63,200 bases of DNA from NCBI GenBank assembly GCA_026986775.1, contig JALSNX010000002.1, positions 1 through 63,200 of the forward strand, written 5' to 3'. Source of the stretch: Caldifarciminota bacterium. Its GTDB lineage: Bacteria; Hydrothermota; Hydrothermia; UBA1063; CAJXJZ01. Below are positions 32,312 to 41,226 of the stretch, piece after piece. The notes under the pieces are model-generated. The model made no database searches, had not been told where the DNA came from, and worked only from the letters and a program-made list of their open reading frames with translations. Position 1 is the stretch's first letter. Each line of letters opens with the position of its first letter. A program made the translations under genes and the position numbers.

Positions 32312-34555
32312 ATGGGTGTTTTTATGTTGTTTTTATTGTCTCTGAAAGTAACTATAAGAGGCGTTGTAAAGGATGAGTTGACACATAAACCATTGTCCTA
32401 TGCAACAGTTGTGCTCTTTGAGGACAAAACCAACAGAATAATTCAGGGCACACTTGCAGATGAGAAAGGTGTTTTTTTATTATCAAAAGTAAAGCCCGGT
32501 AAGTATTATTTAAAAGTGGATTTCATAGGATACGAGAGCAAAACAACAAAAACCTTTATTATAACTGAAAAGCCTAACCTTGATATGGGAACAATTTACC
32601 TTAAACCGATTGCTATAAAAATGGACACATTAACTGTTTTGGCAAAAAGACCCACTGTGGAGTTAAAAATAGACAGAACCCTGATAAGACCCCAGAACAA
32701 TATAATATCTTCAAATGGCACAGCAAAGGACCTGTTGAAAACTGCACCATCTGTATCCACTTCCCCCGATGGGAAAATCCTTGTAAGAAATAGCCGTAAT
32801 TTTAAGGTTCTTATAAATGGCAACCCCACGATGCTATCAAAAGATGAGGCCTTGTCCCAGATACCTGCATCACAAATAAAGTATATAGAGATCATAACAA
32901 ACCCTTCCTGTGAATACGACCCTGAAGCAAATGCCATTGTAAACATAGTCTTAAAAAAGAGCATATTTAAAAAGGGTGCTGAGATTTCAGGTGGAATAGG
33001 AACTTACTCAAATTATAATCTTGGAGTCCTTGGAAGTTTGTATGAAGACAAAAATAGCATTTACTCTTCTGTGAATTACAGGAGGCTGATACAGAATTTA
33101 TATTTACAAATGAAGATGATAAATCCTGCTTATACCATAATAACGGATACTGCACTTTTTAAAATGTCCCGAACCCCATTAACCTTACAGTTGGGTTCTT
33201 CTTTCAATGTTTTTAATAATACCGGGATTGGTCTTTTTGTAAATGGAGGGAGGAACAGGATTAAGGGTTATGGAGCAATGCACTACAAAATAGATACTTC
33301 TCAAATAGAGAACATATCAGACCTTTCATGGCTTTACCACTTCTGGGATGCATCTTTTAAATTGTCTTCCAGTCATTTAACATTTTCTACATTTTACGGA
33401 ATTCTAACTACACAAAAAGACCTGGATACTCCTTCAAAAGAAAACGATAGTATTACAGGAGGTCTAATTGCAAAGGGTGAAGGGAAAAGACAATTATTAC
33501 AGGTGGATATAAAGGGAAATACTATATTGAAAACGCTCAAGATTAGTTCTGGAGTTAGAATAACCTCAAAAAACTTTAGATCAAATACACAAACACTATT
33601 TTATGGCCAGAGTATTACCCATACAGACACTCTTGATTCACATAAAACCATATATGCAGGGTTTATTAAATTTAAAACTGCAGCCATGAAGAAATTCATC
33701 TTTTCAGGGGGAATAAGGGTGGAAAAGACACACAGAAGAATAAATACCTTTGAGTTCAAAAAATTTGACTATTTTCCGTCCATGTATTTAAGCTATAAGA
33801 TGTCTTTATACACCACATTTTCGCTTGGTTTTTCAAGAAGGATAGATAGGCCATCAGATTACGCTTTGAATCCTGTTGAAGTATGGGAAAACCCCCAATT
33901 AAAACACATTGGTAACCCGCAGCTTTTACCATCAATAACGGATGAACTGGAATTACGTTACAGTTTCCCCTTCGGTAAGAAAATTTACATTTCAGGTTCA
34001 GTTTATATGAATCGGGTTAAGGACGAACTTGGAAAATATGAAAGTGTGGATTCAGGCATCGTTATAAGTCGCATTGTAAACTTTAAACGGTCAAATTATT
34101 ATGGCTCTGAGGTTATGCTAAATGTTTCCGTATCCCCAAAATTAAACCTTGTGACTTCTTTTGATATAGAAAGATATATAAGGAGTGATTCTCTCGTAGG
34201 AACCCAGAAAGGTTTTGTTTATCACTTAAAGGGATTTTGCAATTACATGTTGCCCGTTGGAAACTTACAGTTGCAGGGTATGTATATAGGACCTTATCAG
34301 GAAACATTTGGTAGATTAGATGCAATGTATGGCATAAATTTAGGTTATAATCTAAAATGGCGCAATTTACAGCTGTCTTTAGTGGCAGGTGACATTCTGC
34401 ATTCAATGAAACTCGTATCTCGTTCTGATAATCTTCAAAAATTAGCATATCAATCCTATCCATCCATTACGGTTCAAATGACTTTGAATTTAGACCAGAA
34501 GGCCAGAATAGAAAGAAATCTGAATAATCAAGGTGAAGACTACAGAGCTATGTAA
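32312..34555 (+). CDS. TonB-receptor-like outer-membrane beta-barrel protein of the lanthipeptide cluster
   Basis: The 747-residue protein has a very short hydrophobic N-terminus (MGVFMLFLLSLKV), a carboxypeptidase-regulatory-like domain (about 12-100, VTIRGVVKDELTHKPLSYATV), a TonB-box-like MDTLTVLAKRP, a plug domain (TAKDLLKTAPSVSTSPDG, VLINGNPTML, IPASQIKYIEIITNPSCEYD) and a C-terminal barrel of alternating strands (about 210-747) of the OMP_b-brl_3 type. It is likely an outer-membrane gate for the finished peptide, or a receptor or immunity protein for it. AGGAG precedes the ATG. It is the last gene of the cluster. No TonB or ExbBD gene is nearby. Confidence 0.85.
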   Translation: MGVFMLFLLSLKVTIRGVVKDELTHKPLSYATVVLFEDKTNRIIQGTLADEKGVFLLSKVKPGKYYLKVDFIGYESKTTKTFIITEKPNLDMGTIYLKPIAIKMDTLTVLAKRPTVELKIDRTLIRPQNNIISSNGTAKDLLKTAPSVSTSPDGKILVRNSRNFKVLINGNPTMLSKDEALSQIPASQIKYIEIITNPSCEYDPEANAIVNIVLKKSIFKKGAEISGGIGTYSNYNLGVLGSLYEDKNSIYSSVNYRRLIQNLYLQMKMINPAYTIITDTALFKMSRTPLTLQLGSSFNVFNNTGIGLFVNGGRNRIKGYGAMHYKIDTSQIENISDLSWLYHFWDASFKLSSSHLTFSTFYGILTTQKDLDTPSKENDSITGGLIAKGEGKRQLLQVDIKGNTILKTLKISSGVRITSKNFRSNTQTLFYGQSITHTDTLDSHKTIYAGFIKFKTAAMKKFIFSGGIRVEKTHRRINTFEFKKFDYFPSMYLSYKMSLYTTFSLGFSRRIDRPSDYALNPVEVWENPQLKHIGNPQLLPSITDELELRYSFPFGKKIYISGSVYMNRVKDELGKYESVDSGIVISRIVNFKRSNYYGSEVMLNVSVSPKLNLVTSFDIERYIRSDSLVGTQKGFVYHLKGFCNYMLPVGNLQLQGMYIGPYQETFGRLDAMYGINLGYNLKWRNLQLSLVAGDILHSMKLVSRSDNLQKLAYQSYPSITVQMTLNLDQKARIERNLNNQGEDYRAM

Positions 34556-34635
34556 ATTTTGGTATTAAGCATCATTTAAAGAATAGAGTATGCTACCATG
34601 GAAGAATAAGATGTAAAATCGGAGACTTAATCGCC

Positions 34636-35628
34636 TTATTTCAGTATTACTCTTTTAGAACCTTTTTCTACCCTTCCAATGATATATCCGTCTGTTTCGG
34701 ATAAAATGCAATCTGCTTCTTTCTTGCCTGTGATTAAGATAAAGCCAATTCCCATATTAAAGACCCGCCACATTTCCTCTTCGGGTATTTTTCCTGCTTC
34801 CTTTAAATACCTAAAAACGGGCAGTATTTTTATTTTGTCCTTGTAAACCACTGCGTCAACCCTGCTGTTTAAGGTTCGCCTCAGGTTCTCCCCAATTCCA
34901 CCACCTGTTACGTGTGCTGCCCCGTGAACAATGCCTCTTTCAAAAAAGGGCAACAGTTCTTTTGTATATATTCTGGTGGGCGTAAGAAGTATATCCAGAA
35001 GCGTTTTTCCTTCTAATAAAACCTTTTTGGGGTCAATTTGATTTTTGTTTAATACTCTTCGCACAAGACTATAACCATTGGAATGAATGCCAGAGGAAGG
35101 AAAACCTATTATTACGTCACCCTCTTTTACGTTTTCTTTCTTTGTCAGATTATCTTTTGAAACTATACCTATAATAAACCCTGCCACGTCAAATTCATCC
35201 CCATTCAAAAGGTCAGGGAGTTCTGCGGTCTCACCTCCACCCAATTCTATACCCTCTCTCTCAAGAACACTTAAAAGGCCCTCCATGAATGGTTTTATAT
35301 AGGGGCTTTTTATATCTGAAATGGCTATGTAGTCAAGGAAAACAAGGGGTTTTGCTCCAAGCACGAGAATGTCGTTTACACACATTGCCACAAGGTCCTG
35401 AGCGAGGCCTTTTACGTTATTATATTGAATGGCAAGTTTTATTTTTGTTCCAATGCCATCTGTTGAGTAAACAAGATACGGGTCATTGTACTTTTTTAGT
35501 ATATCTCCTAAAGGGAGAGTAAGGGCAAAATCAGGATAAAAAGTTTCGGATTTTTTGAGTTTGCTTTTTATGAATCTGACAAACTCGTTGCCCCCATCTA
35601 TATCAACGCCGGAATCTTTATAAAGCAT
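34636..35628 (-). CDS. purM: Phosphoribosylformylglycinamidine cyclo-ligase (AIR synthetase)
   Basis: The 330-residue enzyme closes FGAM to AIR in purine synthesis. Family marks are DFALTLPLGD, VYSTDGIGTKIKLA, the active-site segments DLVAMCVNDILVLGAKPLVFLDY, GGETAELP, SSGIHSNGYSLVR and AAHVTGGGIGENLRRTL. Its ATG overlaps the sufS stop by 11 bp on the minus strand. A second, truncated and divergent purM end lies 7.2 kb away at 27133-27417. The lanthipeptide cluster fills the space between them. No other purine genes are present. Confidence 0.95.
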   Translation of the reverse strand: MLYKDSGVDIDGGNEFVRFIKSKLKKSETFYPDFALTLPLGDILKKYNDPYLVYSTDGIGTKIKLAIQYNNVKGLAQDLVAMCVNDILVLGAKPLVFLDYIAISDIKSPYIKPFMEGLLSVLEREGIELGGGETAELPDLLNGDEFDVAGFIIGIVSKDNLTKKENVKEGDVIIGFPSSGIHSNGYSLVRRVLNKNQIDPKKVLLEGKTLLDILLTPTRIYTKELLPFFERGIVHGAAHVTGGGIGENLRRTLNSRVDAVVYKDKIKILPVFRYLKEAGKIPEEEMWRVFNMGIGFILITGKKEADCILSETDGYIIGRVEKGSKRVILK

Positions 35629-36856
35629 TGGATTTTAAACTGCTTAAAACATCAATAAAACTGTCTATTTCCTCTTTTGTGTTGTAGATATAAAAACTTG
35701 CCCTTGCAGTGCCTCTGACACCTAAAAAATCATTGTGAAGCGGCTGGGCACAGTGACAGCCTGTTCTTATGGCTATACCGTGCTTATCAAGTATGGATGC
35801 AACTACCTCCGGGCTTAAGGGTTTTTCGTTTTTCTGCATTACATTGAAAGATACAACCCCGATTCTCTCAGAAGGCCCGTATACTCTGATAAAATTAAGT
35901 TCTTTTAACCTTGAAAGTGCATAAGTTGCCAGTTTTCTTTCGTGTTTTTCCACATTATCCATGCCGATTTTTTCAAGATAACCCACCGCAGCACCAAGCC
36001 CTATACCACCTGCAATATTGGATGTTCCTGCTTCATACTTCCACGGCAACTTATTGAATGTGACCTTATCCAGTGTAACACGCCATATCATATCACCTCC
36101 GCGAAGGAATGGCTCAAGTTCTTCTAAAATTTCTTTCTTTCCGTAGAGAACCCCAATTCCCGTGGGTCCCAGCATCTTATGGCCTGAGAAGGCGAAAAAA
36201 TCACAGTCAATGTCTTTTACGTCAATTTTGATATGTGGTGCAGACTGGGCCCCGTCCACCACAAAAATGGCACCTTTTCTGTGTGCAAGTTCTCCTATTT
36301 TCCTGACATCGTTCACGGTGCCAAGAACATTGGAAGCGTGCATGATAGACACTACCTTTATTTTCTCTTCCTTATTCAGTATTTCCTCAAGGTGATTTAA
36401 GTTAAGGCTTCCATCCTCATTGAGGTTTACAACGTGCAGTTTTATTTTGAATTTGTCCCTCAATAACTGCCATGGTACCATGTTTGAGTGATGTTCCATG
36501 AGTGAAATAACAACTCCATCACCCTCTTTTAATTTTCCGCTTAAATACAGAGAGAATACCACAAGGTTGATGCTCTCCGTGGTGTTTCTTGTAAATATTA
36601 CTTCTTCCATTGATGAGGCATTGATAAATTGAGCAACCTTTTTGTGTGCTTTCTCGTATGCCTCTGTTGCTTCCATGGAAAGAGTATGGATACCCCTGTG
36701 TATGTTGGCGTTATAATGAAGATAGAATTGTGATACTGCATCCACAACCTGTTTGGGCCTGAGAGAGGTTGCAGCGTTGTCAAAATATATAAGCCTCTCT
36801 CCATTTATTTTTCTCTCAAGCTGGGGAAAGTCTCTTCTTATTTTTTGCGTATCCAT
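35618..36856 (-). CDS. sufS: Cysteine desulfurase, SufS type (group II)
   Basis: The 412-residue PLP enzyme takes sulfur from cysteine for Fe-S cluster assembly. The PLP lysine is Lys227 in FSGHKMLGPTG. The persulfide cysteine is Cys369 in RTGCHCAQP. The N-terminus RRDFPQLERKINGERLIYFDNAATS is typical. No sufBCDU genes lie beside it; purM is cotranscribed downstream. The abundance of Fe-S proteins in the window gives it clear work. Confidence 0.95.
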   Translation of the reverse strand: MDTQKIRRDFPQLERKINGERLIYFDNAATSLRPKQVVDAVSQFYLHYNANIHRGIHTLSMEATEAYEKAHKKVAQFINASSMEEVIFTRNTTESINLVVFSLYLSGKLKEGDGVVISLMEHHSNMVPWQLLRDKFKIKLHVVNLNEDGSLNLNHLEEILNKEEKIKVVSIMHASNVLGTVNDVRKIGELAHRKGAIFVVDGAQSAPHIKIDVKDIDCDFFAFSGHKMLGPTGIGVLYGKKEILEELEPFLRGGDMIWRVTLDKVTFNKLPWKYEAGTSNIAGGIGLGAAVGYLEKIGMDNVEKHERKLATYALSRLKELNFIRVYGPSERIGVVSFNVMQKNEKPLSPEVVASILDKHGIAIRTGCHCAQPLHNDFLGVRGTARASFYIYNTKEEIDSFIDVLSSLKSNAL

Positions 36857-36896
36857 GGTTAAATTTTATTCTCAATATCGCGGATGGGCAAACCTA

Positions 36897-38963
36897 TCAG
36901 TAGAAAATTTTACCCTCTTTCTCTAAATTTTTACCTTTTAATCTGTAAAAATATACTCCTCTTACAGGAGGCGTGAGCCTGATTATATTTACTTTTTTGC
37001 CTGCTACGCGACGGTTTAGCGTATAAATATTTCTCCCTGCGGCATCCCATATATGTAATGAAATTCGTCCATCTTCAGAGGGATAAATTTTAAACACTAT
37101 CCCATGTGGAGTTATATTTACCACAACATTCTGGTATTCTTTAGGCTTTACTTTTTCCTGTATTTTTGAAGGAGGATTATTGGCTAAAAATAAATAATAT
37201 TTTGCAGGTGCGTGTGGAGGGGAAAATGATACGTTGGGGGGAGAGGCACCATCATAAGCAACGATATAAAACTTTATAGTATCAATTAACGGAAAACTAC
37301 ATCGTGGTATTATGGCATAATAAATATCATTCGTATCGGCTACAGAAAGCATGCTAACTTTTATCCATTCGGAATCTTCAAGATTTCTTTGATAAAACAG
37401 AAATGCGCTATCTATCCCGGATGGAATATCCTTTATTTCTGCAACCACTTTAAAAGGCCCAGCAAAATCCGTGTCGTGGAGCTGACTTATACAATTTATG
37501 GAAGGATATGTTTTTACAAAAATGTAAGAAGTATCCTCCCACGGGAACATCTGTACACCCATTCTGTCATCACCTTTCACAACGATCCTGTGCACTCCTT
37601 CACTGAGGAATCTTGAAAAATTCCATAAGGTGCAGGGTGTTCTACTGACAAAAGTGTCATCAAAATAAATCTCGTAATTTATATTACCATAGCGACTAAC
37701 AGGTCCCTGCCATATGATATCAAAATTTACATCTGATGTATTAAGCAAAAGTGTATCATCAGGGTATGTAATTTTAAAAGAAGGCCCCAAAAAGAATCCG
37801 GGGTCAGGTTTGATGAATCGTGTCCCTATGTGTCCATCTATGTTATCACCATATACGGCAAAGACATAACCTCCGTCTGACATCTGTATTAAATTCGTGG
37901 GTAATATAAAATCTGCACGAGGAGAAGAAGGAAAGGCATATCTAAAATTGTATTTTATGGATAAGTCAGAGGAAATACTGAAGATGTTTGCATAGACTGT
38001 GTAATTGTCCTGATAAGAAGATAAAATAATGTATCTTTCATCATTTATAGTCCTTAACATTGCTATCTCCTCCGGCCATTTAAAATAATCAAAAAAGTTA
38101 GTGCGTATGGTATCTCTTGTGTATAAATCCATGACAATAATCATCGTTTTAACTGATGACCATGATGTATCTGCAATTCCGCCTACCAGAACAATATTTC
38201 CATTTGTTACTGTGGCCGCAGAACTAAAGAAACTATTAGTATAACCATTATCTTCATAGGGGAGACTGTTGAAAACGTGTGTCCATATCGTATCACCCTC
38301 GGAATTCACATTAATTATGGCTGCTTTACTATATTCCCAGTTGTATCCAGAATCTCGTTCACCTATGAGAAGAAAATTATTGTAAACAGTTTTGTATATT
38401 TTATAAAAGTACCAAGTGGCATCGTATCCAGGATCCCATGAAGAAGGAGGTACTTCTTTAATCGCAAGCAGGTCTCCGTCAGGACTGATGACAATAACAT
38501 GACCATATTTGGTAATCATTATTATATTATTCTCAGAAGTCAAAGCGGCATCTTTAATATAGTCTCCCTGAATAGAATCCACATAATGTGCCCAGAGTAA
38601 ATTTCCTGAAGAGTCTATTGCCCCATAGGCTGGATAAAGATAAGAACTATTAGAATCCAATAACATGCCTCCAGCCCATATAAAGTTTCTATTGGGTAAC
38701 TCTACCAGAGTTAGAGCAAAGTCCATATAGTAAGCAGTATCTATCTTTACATTCTTAAGATTCCCGTATCTGTCCATACGAACAAAAAGAGTGTGGAGAG
38801 GAGTGTAGCCTATACCGGCAATATCACCGTTAAGTGTATGAATGATTTTCCGAACTTTTAATTTTGTACTGGAAGAATATACAGACGTATACCAGGAATG
38901 TTCTCCAAATTTAGTGGACTTTGATATATCATTAAAAGACAAAAGCAAAAATATAAAAAACAT
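36897..38963 (-). CDS. Secreted repeat protein with C-terminal sorting domain
   Basis: The 688-residue protein starts with a very short hydrophobic signal (MFFIFLLLSFNDIS) preceded by AGGAGG. The body has repeated strands such as GDIAGIGYTPLHTLFVRMDRYGNL, IIMITKYGHVIVISPDGDLL and GNIVLVGGI, which fit a propeller of the type seen in delta-60 or WD-like repeat proteins. An Ig-like segment lies near residues 400-580. The last 70 or so residues (ISLHIWDAAGRNIYTLNRRV, PPVRGVYFYRLKG) are a Por-type sorting domain. The ligand is unknown. Confidence 0.75.
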   Translation of the reverse strand: MFFIFLLLSFNDISKSTKFGEHSWYTSVYSSSTKLKVRKIIHTLNGDIAGIGYTPLHTLFVRMDRYGNLKNVKIDTAYYMDFALTLVELPNRNFIWAGGMLLDSNSSYLYPAYGAIDSSGNLLWAHYVDSIQGDYIKDAALTSENNIIMITKYGHVIVISPDGDLLAIKEVPPSSWDPGYDATWYFYKIYKTVYNNFLLIGERDSGYNWEYSKAAIINVNSEGDTIWTHVFNSLPYEDNGYTNSFFSSAATVTNGNIVLVGGIADTSWSSVKTMIIVMDLYTRDTIRTNFFDYFKWPEEIAMLRTINDERYIILSSYQDNYTVYANIFSISSDLSIKYNFRYAFPSSPRADFILPTNLIQMSDGGYVFAVYGDNIDGHIGTRFIKPDPGFFLGPSFKITYPDDTLLLNTSDVNFDIIWQGPVSRYGNINYEIYFDDTFVSRTPCTLWNFSRFLSEGVHRIVVKGDDRMGVQMFPWEDTSYIFVKTYPSINCISQLHDTDFAGPFKVVAEIKDIPSGIDSAFLFYQRNLEDSEWIKVSMLSVADTNDIYYAIIPRCSFPLIDTIKFYIVAYDGASPPNVSFSPPHAPAKYYLFLANNPPSKIQEKVKPKEYQNVVVNITPHGIVFKIYPSEDGRISLHIWDAAGRNIYTLNRRVAGKKVNIIRLTPPVRGVYFYRLKGKNLEKEGKIFY

Positions 38964-39435
38964 TTTATAAACCTCCTTCTATACTTGCTCAAAAAATTGT
39001 GTAGTCAAACATTCGTATAGTCAAGGTCATGTTAAAATTTGGCATTCATGAGTTGAATTATTCTGTGTAACTTATCCTGCATAACGTATATAGGTCTTTA
39101 TGTCCATCTGCCAGTTGTATTGACAATTTAGAGGAATAGGTTTCTTCAAGTGGTTTTATTGAGGTGAAAAAGGTATATAGTTTTACAGCAACCATTTGTC
39201 TGTTTTTAACGTGAGGTATCATTCAATTTAGTAAGTTTTCCCGAAGTTGTAAACACTAAAACCTCCGTTTGCATGGTTGGAGGACTATATATTTTCATTA
39301 CTTTCAGACTGATAATTTATTGACTTTACTTTTGGAGAAACTTATCTGCCTTTGGGAAGATTATTTTCAATCACTTTGCAGTCCCCTTTAAATGTTTTAA
39401 ACTTATATTAGAACAGATTTAGAAAAGGAGATGAT
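38964..39435. other. Divergent intergenic region, 472 bp
   Basis: No gene or RNA is recognised. On the minus strand TTGACT (plus 39019-39024), a 17-bp spacer and CACAAT (plus 38996-39001) may be the promoter of the secreted protein to the left. For the gene to the right only weak candidates are seen, for example TTGACT at 39320-39325. A small inverted repeat, CCTCC...GGAGG, lies around 39262-39284. Confidence 0.4.
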
Positions 39436-41226
39436 ATGTTGGCTGGTACCTTGTTTTTTGCAATTATCCTGTTTTCACCTGCTTCAAAATTACTGGGAAG
39501 AGTGTACTTCAGTGAATCCAGCAGTGCCGTGGATTCAACACAGCTGGGAACTCTGAAAAAAGTTGCACAGATACTTAAAAGAGATTCCACAATAATAGTG
39601 GATTGTCTTGGGTATACTGATCAATCAGGTTCTTTAAGAACCAACAGAGTTATGGCGAGAAAAAGGGCAGAGGCAGTAAAATGGGTATTAACACGGAACT
39701 TCGGGATATCTCCGGAAAGGATTTTTGTTATAGCGTATGGCCCTGACTTAAATGCATCTTCTCCTGATTCAGCGAGGAGGACAGATATAGTGATTCACAA
39801 ACCCGATGCTATACTGACTGATTATCAGCACAGGGTTTTAATTCAACCTTTTTATTATCCAATGCTCTGGTTAAGGCCTCATGGTGAGGATCCTCTTTAT
39901 GGTTATTACAGGGTGAAAACAGGTAAGCTATCGCTTGCAAGAGTTAGTTTTCCAGAAAAAGGAACACTTGTACTCGGAAGCGATGCTCTTCTTATAATTT
40001 ACGGAAAATTGTACAGAAAAAAGAAGCATATAGATAATGACATAGACCTTCTTACGGGAAAGTTGATGACATTGTTGCAGGGAAAAGCACAAACTCGTGA
40101 ACTTGCTATAAAGACTCCAGGTGCTAAGATTAAACTGAATGCTTCTCGCAGCAAAATTGGAGTTGACAGAAAAAAGACCACTCTCGTCTCAATATTTGAA
40201 GGATATGCTGAAGTTATGGCCAGAGGCAAAAAGGTAAGCTTGAAGAGTGGGGAAGGTACCTATGTCATATATGGGAAAAAACCTTCGCCTCCCCATAGGC
40301 TTCCAAAGGCACCAGAGATTATACTCCCTGACTCAGGGGATACCGTTTACGCTGCAAATTCTCTTAAAATCAGGTGGCATGGAAGTACCCAAAAGTACAG
40401 GCTTCAAATATTCAAAAAGGATACCTCATTTGAAATTATTTTAGATACCACTGTTGCTGACAGTGAGTATAGACTACACCCACCAGCGTATAATACATAT
40501 TATATGGTTAAAATGGCTTCAATTGACTCTACAGGCCTTGAAAGTGAGACTTCTTTGCCCTGTGTATTTTATGTTGCTACACAGAGGGATACAACTCCGC
40601 CGCAGATTTTTGGAGTAGAAATAAAGAAACATGGATACGCCAGGTACCTTGTTAAAATTAAGAGTGAGCCGGGCGTTACGGTATATGTAGGAAATCATGT
40701 TGTAGAAACAGGAAATGACAGTACTGTGGAGGTTGTATTGAAAACAACAGAGAAGGTTATACCTCTTAAAATTAAGGATGAATACGGAAATACCGCACAT
40801 GATACGTTGTTAATCCAATATAGGCGTTCACACATACTTTCATTGGGAGCAGGCATTCTAAAAGTGCATGATGACAAAAGAGATTCATATTTATCCATGA
40901 TGGAACTTAATTACAGGTTTAATATTTATAAATCGCTTTTTTTAGGCGGGAAAATTGAATATATGTTGAACAGTGAGTCAAAATCAGGAATACTTTCTTT
41001 AAGCTATATTCCTGTAACAGGCAGTGTGTTCCCGGAATTTCTATTTTCCTATGGATTGGTTATTGATAATGGCCATTATTATATAGGAGGACCTGGAGTT
41101 GCCATTCATGTGCATGTCTTTCACAGGTTCTCTCTCTCTCCCGCTTTAAATTTTTATTCTTCCTGGAATAGTTCAAATAGGGGGCTTTCTACTGCCAGTC
41201 TCTCTTTTTCCTATCTTATCAGATGA
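39436..41226 (+). CDS. OmpA-like/FecR-domain outer-membrane barrel protein
   Basis: The 596-residue protein has a short signal (MLAGTLFFAIILFSPAS), an OmpA-C-like peptidoglycan-binding domain (about 20-115, VDCLGYTDQSGSLRTNRVMARKRAEAV), a FecR-like domain (about 150-285, KTPGAKIKLNASRSKIGVDRKKTTLVSIFEGYAEV), Ig-like segments (290-460) and a C-terminal barrel of about eight strands ending FSYLIR. The order of domains is unusual. AAGGAG lies before the ATG, and the cyclase gene overlaps the stop as ATGA, which implies linked function. Role unknown; an envelope sensor or scaffold is possible. Confidence 0.8.
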   Translation: MLAGTLFFAIILFSPASKLLGRVYFSESSSAVDSTQLGTLKKVAQILKRDSTIIVDCLGYTDQSGSLRTNRVMARKRAEAVKWVLTRNFGISPERIFVIAYGPDLNASSPDSARRTDIVIHKPDAILTDYQHRVLIQPFYYPMLWLRPHGEDPLYGYYRVKTGKLSLARVSFPEKGTLVLGSDALLIIYGKLYRKKKHIDNDIDLLTGKLMTLLQGKAQTRELAIKTPGAKIKLNASRSKIGVDRKKTTLVSIFEGYAEVMARGKKVSLKSGEGTYVIYGKKPSPPHRLPKAPEIILPDSGDTVYAANSLKIRWHGSTQKYRLQIFKKDTSFEIILDTTVADSEYRLHPPAYNTYYMVKMASIDSTGLESETSLPCVFYVATQRDTTPPQIFGVEIKKHGYARYLVKIKSEPGVTVYVGNHVVETGNDSTVEVVLKTTEKVIPLKIKDEYGNTAHDTLLIQYRRSHILSLGAGILKVHDDKRDSYLSMMELNYRFNIYKSLFLGGKIEYMLNSESKSGILSLSYIPVTGSVFPEFLFSYGLVIDNGHYYIGGPGVAIHVHVFHRFSLSPALNFYSSWNSSNRGLSTASLSFSYLIR

